Source of the DNA: Hydrangea macrophylla
Taxonomy: Eukaryota > Streptophyta > Magnoliopsida > Cornales > Hydrangeaceae
Length of the DNA stretch: 64,000 nucleotides
Direction: 5' to 3'
NCBI GenBank assembly: GCA_033977485.1
Contig: CM066994.1
Coordinates: 116,398,458-116,462,457, forward strand
A program made the position numbers and the translations under genes. The notes below the pieces were generated by a model that ran no database searches, was not told where the DNA came from, and saw only the letters and a program-made list of their open reading frames with translations. Numbering within the stretch: the first letter of the stretch is position 1; every line of letters begins with the position of its first letter. Shown piece by piece: positions 57,061 to 64,000 of the stretch.

Positions 57061-57890
57061 CTATCCTCTTCTGATATCCCCGAGTATGGTTATTGTAGCC
57101 AACCTTTTCTCATCGAGCAACATTAACTCCTCATACCTTCCCCGGATCCATTCTAGTTCGGTTACTTCACACTTTGCTAAAACCCATAAAGACGGTATTT
57201 CCACCTCATCCGAAAGGACAGCCTCCATCCTATAAACCAAAGAATACGGTGTAGCCCCTGTAGAGGTTCTCACGGAGGTCCGGTCTCCCCATAGTGTGAA
57301 CGACAGTTTCTTATGGTAATCCTTGTATGTGTGTGTCATTTTTCCCAAGATTGTTTTGACATTCTTGTTTGCTGCTTCTACTGCCCCATTCATTTATGGT
57401 CTGTACGGGGATGACTGATGACATGTTATCTTGTATTTCTCTAAGAGTGGGATGACTTCTCTTTGGAAATGACTACCGTGATATGAAATAAACTCATTAG
57501 GGAACACATATCTGCAAATTATGTTCTTTTTTATAAAGCTCACCACATCTTTAGCCTTTCGAGTTGTATATGATGCAGCTTCCACCCACTTAGTAAAATA
57601 ATAGATTACCATAATTATGTACCGATGTCCATTGGAGGCTTTTGGAACTATTTCACCGATAATGTCAATACCCCACACAGAAAACGGCCAAGGCGTGGTC
57701 ATACTATTGAGTTGGGAAGGCGGGGTATGCATCAGATTTGCATAGTTCTGGCACTTGTGACACCTTCTGACGTACTCACAACAGTCTCTATCTAGGGTCG
57801 TCCAGTAATACTCTTGCCGAATTATCTTCTTTGCCAATATATGGCCATTCATGTGGGGTCCACAAACTCCTTCGTGTATTAATTTCCTCC
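57061..57890 (-). pseudogene. Tat2 integrase, inactivated
   Basis: Minus strand: HMNGHILAKKIIRQEYYW and CCEYVRRCHKCQ (zinc site), WPFSVWGIDIIGEI with the first catalytic Asp, FTKWVEAASY, then ISYHGSHF where plant Tat integrases have an Asp-Asn pair, so the second catalytic Asp is lost. A TAA at 57394-57396 replaces the Gln of the conserved RPQ.NG motif just before NGAVEAANKN, which holds the catalytic Glu. A frameshift near 57870 separates it from upstream coding. It would normally insert element cDNA. Confidence 0.88.
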
Positions 57891-58560
57891 ATCATTCTCT
57901 TGGCCTTCATTCTATATAAACACTCCAAATTATATCCGGTGTATGACTTCTTCCATAGCTTATCCGCATAGATCACAAATTGGGCAGAGAATCTTCGAAT
58001 CGCCTTGCTATCTTTCTTTGAAGCTCCTTCGGGGTACTCTCCTTCCTTAATGAAATTCCAAACATCCTCGTACCAAGGCACTTCACCTTCATTTTCTAGG
58101 GCTACGATCATCTCAAATGAAGGTTGGTTCCTTAACTCAATGGATAGCGGGATCATGGTGACTCCTAAAGGGATTTGTATCATTGAGGCTAAGGTTGCTA
58201 GGGAATCAGCCAGCTGGTTCTCTTAATAGGGGAGGTAATAGAATGAGATCTTCTTGAACTGTACTTTTGGGCTCTCTAGATAGTCATGGTAGGGTCTCAA
58301 CTTCTCATGTTTTACCCTCTAGTCACCCCGTACTTGGGATATGATCAAGTTGGAGTCTCCAAAAACATCGATCCTCTCCACTTTTAAGGCCAGAGCTGCT
58401 TCCATCCCAACTATGCATGCATCATACTCTTCTGTGCTATTGGTTGAGTTCTATTTAAGCTTGACGGCTAAAGGGGTAGGGGTTCCGTCGGGTGCTACAA
58501 GGATGATCCCAACCCCATAGTCTAGTTGGTTAGCCGCTCCATCGAAATATATTTTTCATA
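57891..58560 (-). pseudogene. Tat2 additional (archaeal-type) RNase H domain
   Basis: Minus strand from 58560: YFDGAANQLDYGVGIIL (first Asp), EEYDACIVGMEAALAL (Glu), IDVFGDSNLIISQVRGD (Asp) and ENQLADSLATLASM (last Asp), the D-E-D-D set of a second RNase H. A linker follows (PWYEDVWNFIKEGEYP, YADKLWKKSYTG). Tat-lineage elements are known to carry this extra archaeal-like RNase H after the usual one. In-frame stops (for example after AVKLK, and before RVKHEKL) show decay. Confidence 0.8.
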
Positions 58561-58810
58561 AATTTTCCTCTATCCCCATCACTCCCTCATCTGGAAATTG
58601 AATCTCACCCTTATCCTCGGATTCTATTGCAAGATCGGCCAAGTATTCAGCGACAACTCTTCCTTTCACGAATTTGGCAGTGATATATTTGATATCAAAC
58701 TCAGCCAGCACCATGGTCCATCGGGAAATCCTACTGGTCAGAACGGGTTTTTCAAACAGGTATTTGAGTAGGTCCATTCGGGATATTAAGGTTACGGGAA
58801 TGGCTAACAT
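58561..58810 (-). pseudogene. Tat2 first RNase H, 3' part
   Basis: Reads MLAIPVTLISRMDLLKYLFE, SRISRWTMVLAEFDIKYI and VVAEYLADLAIE. It joins 60991 once LTR-C is removed. Confidence 0.85.
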
Positions 58811-60990
58811 TGTCACACCTGTTCCAAAAAATTTTATGGTTTAAATTACATAACTTGAGATTTTATGAAATTAAAATTATTAATGTTATTAATAATTGAG
58901 ATGAGTTGACTGTGGGTCAGCGATAAGGTGTTAGTAAGGATACGGGAATTTGGTAAGCAAGGTTGCATTGGCACAGTTAAATGGCATTTATGTGATTTAA
59001 ATGTTATTTGACTTTATGGTATTTTCATGATTAGTGAATTATACCTATGTAGTATAATTTCTGGTAATTTTGGTATTGTTGTATATCATTTTGAGAATCG
59101 TGGTGAGAACATGAGTGACACATTAAATAAAAGGTAGATTGTGTAGAGATTCCACAGAATTTAGTTTTCGGACATAATTTTGGACCCAAACAAGAATTGG
59201 TCGAAAACTTTTGTAATTTATAATTTTCACTTGTAAAGACATAAAATCGATGTGAGCGACGTTTCATGGATTAATTAGAAGTCTGAGAAACTCGCGGAGA
59301 GGCAAACGCGATTCCTGAAGGGTTTGCCTATAAATAGATGAGGGTGAGTTGTCATTTCTCACAAAACTCATATAATATTTTGAGAGAGGAGAGAGAAAAG
59401 GGGATTTGATCCTACGGGCTTTGCGACGACGATCGGCGACCTTTCGTCAGTCATATTTTTTCCAGAATTGAGATTTGAACTCGTGGAGGTAAGATCTACA
59501 TTTTGATACCACTTAGGCCATGTTTGGCAAACTTTTGTAACAATCTAATTTCTAGACTTTTGGGAAAAATCCAGTAAAACTTGTAAGAATCACCTCAAAT
59601 TCGAGATCCGACGATTAATCAGCCCTCTAGTCGATCCATCAAAGTTTAGAGGAAATCGCACGAGGTATGAAGTTCTAACTTGTGAAATATAGGGAAATAC
59701 ATATTTTAAATTTCGACGACGAAATTGTGATCCAGGTAAAATCCATGTGTTAATCTTAGGCCCGTTAATTATGCACGCGATTAAATGTGAAAAGCATGTT
59801 TACTTTTACGCGAGCACATTGAGTTGTCTATGTGGGTCAAGGGGGAGTCTTATACAAATTCATGCTAGAATAAGCTTCTCGATGTTTGAGAATTTAGTAG
59901 CGACGGCTACTGTGCATGGTTGATAGACTTGGACTTGCCATGGCACTTGGGGATGCAATGGTTGATAGACTTGGACTTGCCATTGGCATCGCAGTTTAAG
60001 ACTTGGACTTGCCGCTACTGGATGAATGCATATCTTTCTCCCTAGAGACTTTTTGTTATGAATTGTGAGATTAAGGCATGTTTTATCATATATTGCATAT
60101 GTTAGAACTTGTGCACTCAACATATAGCTGAGTAGTGGAGATTTACTCCATTGTAGGTAAGAAGAAAGACAAGAATAAGCGTGAAGAGTAAGGACGTTGA
60201 GGAACGCCAGGGAAACACCTTGTTTATATTTTTGTTCATTTTTCCTAAACTTGTATAAGGATTTAGGAAATTGTAAAATGTTATAATATAACCTTGGGAG
60301 TTAGTTAGTAGTGCTGTATTTTGTATTCGAATACCCATAATGATGTTTTAAATCACTAATGTATAATTATGGTTGTATTTGGTGTTTGTTTTGGGAAGCA
60401 TGAGCGGTAATATTTCACAACAGGGCTGCCCAGCAGGGGACCAGTCGACTGGACCCTATATCAGTCGGTTGGATCATGTGTGGATTTAGACACTAAAAGT
60501 GAATAGTGCTAGATCAGTCGACTGGGTCGCTTTTCAGTCGACTGGACTACTGTACCATTTTGGGTTCTGCTTCTTAATTGTGGCAAAACCAGTCGACTGG
60601 ACCATGTTTCAGTCGACTGGACTTTGGACGAAAATGTTGATTTTGATTCTGCTTAAGGCATAATCGACTGGACGGAGTCAGTTGACTGAAAATTTTGGTC
60701 CCCAGTCGATTGAGTCCCTGACACAGTCGACTAGATGGGCTGGTGAACTTTTCAAAACCTTTCTGCTTAGGACTTCAGTCGACTGGACCCCCGATATAGT
60801 CGACTAGATCCCAGTATTTCAAAATGAATTCTTTTGGACGCATTCCAATTAACCAAAACTTTTTATAACTCTGATTTTTAATGGATTTCACTTATTATTT
60901 TTCGCTGCTAAATTACTTTAAAGGAACTGGATAAGCCTTGATGGCGTGCCACATATCCTATTTTCACGCATAGTGGGATGGGTCATGACA
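58811..60990 (+). mobile_element. Solo LTR-C, second copy
   Basis: About 2180 bp, inverted relative to 45966-48191, starting TGTCACACCTGTTCC and ending GGTCATGACA. The flanks aacat (58806-58810) and aacaa (60991-60995) are a 5-bp duplication with one mismatch. A TATA box cctataaatag lies at about 59326, followed by a leader with GAGAGAGGAG and a possible donor (gaggtaag, about 59485). It splits the Tat2 RNase H frame. Confidence 0.82.
60436..60815. promoter_or_regulatory. CAGTCGACTG palindrome array in LTR-C (second copy)
   Basis: About eleven copies, again mostly as pairs roughly 20 bp apart (60438/60462, 60516/60535, 60592/60611, 60776/60799), with several mutated to tcggttgg, tcgattg or tcgactag. 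Confidence 0.8.
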
Positions 60991-62060
60991 AACAAGTAGT
61001 GCTTGAGGTGACGGGTACACCAGACCAAGGCCTAACAAGCTTTCTCTAAGGGCGAATATTTTAGCTCATATCCGATCATCCTTTTGCTTAGATAATAAAT
61101 GGCCTTTTCCACATGCCCCTCTTCTCCTTTTTGGGCCAACATACACCCCATCAAATCTTCGGACACAGAAAGGTATAGCAATAACGGTCTTTCGGGTAAG
61201 GGCGGTGATAGGATAGGTGGATTTTGGAGATAGGTTTTGATCTTATCGAAGGCTTGTTGGCATAGGGCATCCCATTCGAACTTCTCTCATTTTCTAAGCA
61301 GCGTAAACAGCGGGTCTCATGACAGGGTGAGTTTTGAGATGAAGCGGCTAATGAACTATATTCTACCCAAAAATCCCCTTAATTCCTTCTCATTCTTCGG
61401 CGGCTGCATTTCAATTATGGCTTTTATTTTGGCCGGGTCCACCTCTATTCCCCTTTGAGTGATAAGGAATCCTAATAGCTTTCTGGTAGTGACTTTGAAG
61501 ATGCATTTCTGCAGGTTCAGCCTCATTCTAAATTCTCTTAACCTCCCGAAGAATTTTCTTAACGCCTCTAAGTGTCCTCTCCTCTCCTTGGATTTCACAA
61601 TCATATCATCCACATACACCTCTACCTCCTTGTGAATCATGTTGTGCAACAATGTAGTAGCGGCCCATTGGTACGTTGCCCCCGTGTTCTTGAGCCCAAA
61701 TGGCATTACTCTATAACGATATGTTCTCCATGGTATGATGAAAGTGGTTTTCTCTATATCTTTGGGTGCCATGAGAATCTGGTTATAGCCTGAGAATCCA
61801 TCCATGAAAGATAGGAGTTTACGCCCCGCGGTGTTATCGCCCAGCACGTCGATGTGCGGTAAAGTGAAATCGTCTTTAGGGCTTGCTTTGTTCAAGTCTC
61901 GAAAATCAACGCACACCCTAACACGACCATCCTTTTTTGGAACTGGCATAATATTGGTGATCCATTTAGGATACTCAGTGACCATCAAGAATCCAGCTTT
62001 TAAATGCTTTTCAACTTCCTCTTTAACTTTAAGTGACCATTCAGGCCTCATTCGCCTCAA
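60991..62060 (-). pseudogene. Tat2 reverse transcriptase and RNase H N-terminal part
   Basis: From 62060 on the minus strand one frame reads EVEKHLKAGFLMVTEYPKWI, MPVPKKDGRVRVCVDFRDLN, FMDGFSGYNQILMAP, MPFGLKNTGATYQ, VYVDDMIVKSKERRGH (catalytic Asp pair) and GRLREFRMRLNLQKCIF. RT itself (61359-62060) is open. The frame then continues to 60991 through PLFTLLRK, YLSVSEDLMGCMLAQK, AIYYLSKRM and CTRHLKHYL, broken by stops at 61356-61358 and three more places. RT copies element RNA into cDNA; the connected RNase H removes the template. Motifs match the Tat lineage. Confidence 0.9.
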
Positions 62061-63518
62061 ATTTTGTTTTATTGGTTTTGAATTAGGGAAGAGGGGGATA
62101 TGATGTTGAACTATTTCTGGATCGATACCTGGAATATCGCTGTAAGACTATGCAAAAACATCTTTGAATTCATTTAATAGTTTGATCAATTCTCTGCTTT
62201 CTTTGTAGAGCCAATAAAAATATTTGAGGATTATCTTCATTTCCTAGATTAATCATTAGAGTGTCCTCAATGATTTTACATGTAGATTCTTTTTTCTTTT
62301 TCAATTAATTTTTGCAATTCAATTGGTAGTTCATGATCATCACATTCATTAAGCGCATTCGAGTAGGGCAGAATTAGTCACACTTTCATTGACTTTGTTC
62401 TTGGGAGTGATTACAACAGACATTGCAATAGTAAGTCGCCTCATATGGGCCATTACAGACTCTGGGGAGGGGGATACCTATCACTAGACTCGAAGACCCA
62501 TTCCTTGTTGACTCCCTACGTAAGCTCAACGATGTCACAGCCTGGCAACTTTCCTTTTTCAACCCTTCCTTCTGGCACTGCTTCCTCTGATTCTTTTTCA
62601 CACCCTTGGTCTTCTTCTTGTACCTCTTCCACCATAACCTTAGCATATTCTTCCTCGGCCTTGGTTCCCATAACCCCTTCTTGGCCCTTTTTTCTTGGAT
62701 TCCACGCTTCTTTCTCCCTAATAGGTTTTATATACCCGATCCTTCTAGCACACCGATCCAATCTTTGATGTTGGCAGACTTCGTAGGGACCTGCAGATAC
62801 GGATCTTCATACTCAAAGAATTCATGGGGGAAGAAAATCTCAAACCCTTGCTTTAAGCGATTATCCTTCTGATCAACCCATGGTTCTGGAAAGCCACAAA
62901 AGGGGAAATCTTCACCCTCCTTCATAAAGTAGCCGTTGAGCATTTTCTGGTACGGGACCAACGGTGTGTCGGCTGCCTTCTTCTTTTCTCTTAGCTCTCG
63001 TTGATGGTTGATAACCCAGACCATGAGTGTGAGTTTACGTGGGGATCTTTGGAAACTCCGGTAGACCTTGAAGATTCTTTTCTAGTCCCATGCCCGGAAA
63101 AAAACCCATCTTCTTCATAATCCCTACGACCAATGGGCTTGTATATTGATCAAAATAGAGTGAAGGAACTCCCTCGGCTTGGCTTCTTCCAACATGTTGA
63201 TAAACTCAAACCTTCCCAGACCTGTCTCTTCTTCTTGTAGATGTACATCTAGAACTGGTGCGCTTGATGAAGCTTCAGATAAACGGACCCAACTGTCCCC
63301 AAGGATATCACAGACTTTGTTCTTCTAGGCGCACTTGACCTTCTAATGGATTGTCGATGGTATGGCACCCAGACTGTCCAATCACGGCCTTCCCAACAAC
63401 AGGTTGAAAGAAGCAGGTATGTCAATGACCTGAAATTCAGCTTCTTCTTCTAAAGGCCCGACAACGAGGCAGAGAAGAATTATACCCATGACTATTCTCT
63501 GAGTGTTGTCATACGCTC
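62061..63518 (-). pseudogene. Tat2 protease-RT linker region
   Basis: Minus strand 62728-63024 reads DFPFCGFPEPWVDQKDNRLK and FEIFFPHEFFEYEDPYLQVP, a block found between protease and RT in Tat-lineage polyproteins. Lys/Glu-rich low-complexity sequence (62516-62720) and several frame breaks surround it. Confidence 0.7.
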
Positions 63519-63914
63519 TTACCTTCTGCTTAGATGGTATGAAGGTCCATTCATCCAGACCATTCGCTTAGCTGTTCGAAATGGACAGACGTTTAGAGCA
63601 GATCCATTGTCAACATGACAGGCGGGTATGGTATTCCCCAAGAATTCCACAGTGACATATAGCGGTTTATTGTGAACAGGCCCTCCTGGCGGTAAGTCGT
63701 TTGAGGAAAAGGTAATGGCCAGAGTTGAACTTTTGCTGATCATTCCTACAAGGTCCTCTGGTGCTATGTCGATGGAAACGTCAGACTGATTTAGAGCATC
63801 AAGGCCTGCCTGCCTGTGGCATTTAGAAGCGATCAGCAAACCCCATATGGTGATGTTGGCCTGCGTTTTCTTCATTTGCCTCAAAACCCTGTCTTCCTCT
63901 TCTTCCTCATTCAC
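63519..63914 (-). pseudogene. Tat2 aspartic protease
   Basis: The minus frame holds ITIWGLLIASKCHRQAGLDA, ITFSSNDLPPGG, HNKPLYVTVEFLGNTIPACH and the active-site region VDNGSALNVCP. The DNGS form in place of DTG/DSG is usual in plant Tat-lineage proteases as far as I recall, so it is not evidence of loss. The protease matures the Gag-Pol polyprotein. The frame closes with a stop (TAA) soon after MVWMNGPSYHLSRR. Gag would be further right, outside the window. Confidence 0.8.
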
Positions 63915-64000
63915 CCTCCCTTTTCCTTTGTCTAATTCTCTCCCCGGGTGATCCTCTTCTAGCTCATGTGGTTTGAAGTGCTTCCCTGATCGGGCTAAGT
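63915..64000 (-). other. Tat2 pol upstream part at the window edge
   Basis: Glu/Asp-rich coding-like sequence in the minus frame between gag and protease, cut by the window end. Confidence 0.45.

Larger units (their letters stand above)
31584..64000 (-). mobile_element. Tat2: large Tat-lineage element with two antisense genes (runs off the window)
   Basis: The left end is a 2.83-kb LTR of the Tat1 family in reverse orientation, then a polypurine tract, a repeat-rich spacer, two genes on the plus strand and a decayed pol on the minus strand; gag and the 5' LTR would lie beyond 64000. Insertions at 37655, 42688, 44796 and 58811 account for about 18 kb. Antisense accessory genes between pol and the 3' LTR are known in Tat-lineage elements such as Grande. 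All coding parts here are damaged. Confidence 0.85.

Overview
The window is nuclear DNA from a flowering plant, most likely a eudicot. Almost all of it is transposable elements, many inserted inside one another, and I found no intact host gene. Evidence for a plant: Ty1/copia elements primed by initiator tRNA-Met, Ty3/gypsy chromovirus and Tat-lineage elements with plant-type domains, a plant mobile domain (PMD) gene, CACTA/hAT/Mutator/Tourist DNA elements, and captured exon pieces of plant genes (SurE-type 5'-nucleotidase, a TAF4-like Q-rich region).

Layout. 1-2560: a decayed, 5'-truncated copia pol end with its polypurine tract and 3' LTR. 2869-7831: a complete, apparently very young copia element on the minus strand (LTRs read as identical, TSD ggata, one 1460-codon gag-pol). 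7832-11975: AT-rich non-coding DNA with two small DNA transposons (9602-9999 Mutator-like; 10394-10616 Tourist-like). 11976-12410: a LINE endonuclease fragment. 12470-14626 and 28388-29904: one decayed chromovirus (minus), split by Tat1 at 14627-28382 (plus; TSD gtgac). Tat1 has 2.84-kb LTRs, a gag with two stops and no pol; its 3' LTR is itself split by a 2.4-kb solo LTR (LTR-A, 25720-28126). 29905-31583: an unassigned AT-rich/low-complexity repeat.

31584-64000: Tat2, a large member of the same family in minus orientation that runs off the window. From its 3' end: LTR (31584-34416), PPT, tandem-repeat spacer, two accessory genes read antisense to pol (a PMD gene, 35976-43673; a DUF7745-like gene, 44344-56169), then integrase, archaeal-type RNase H, first RNase H, RT, linker and protease on the minus strand. 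It has been invaded by solo LTR-B (37655-42056), a foldback hAT element (42688-43221), a 10.7-kb CACTA element (44796-55526) and a solo LTR-C (58811-60990). The CACTA element holds a second LTR-C copy, a Mutator-like MITE and captured host exons.

The most unusual pattern is arrays of short, CpG-containing palindromes. In the Tat family, ~20-bp palindromes (GCGGCA..TGCCGC type) lie upstream of the LTR TATA box, and the same kind of array lies just upstream of both antisense genes, suggesting that LTR transcription and accessory-gene transcription share one recognition system. The solo-LTR families carry analogous arrays built from other palindromes (TCGATCGA, CAGTCGACTG, CTCGCGCGAG-like), often in pairs about 20 bp apart. 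Coordinates were read by eye; identity and family names come from motif recognition, not database searches.
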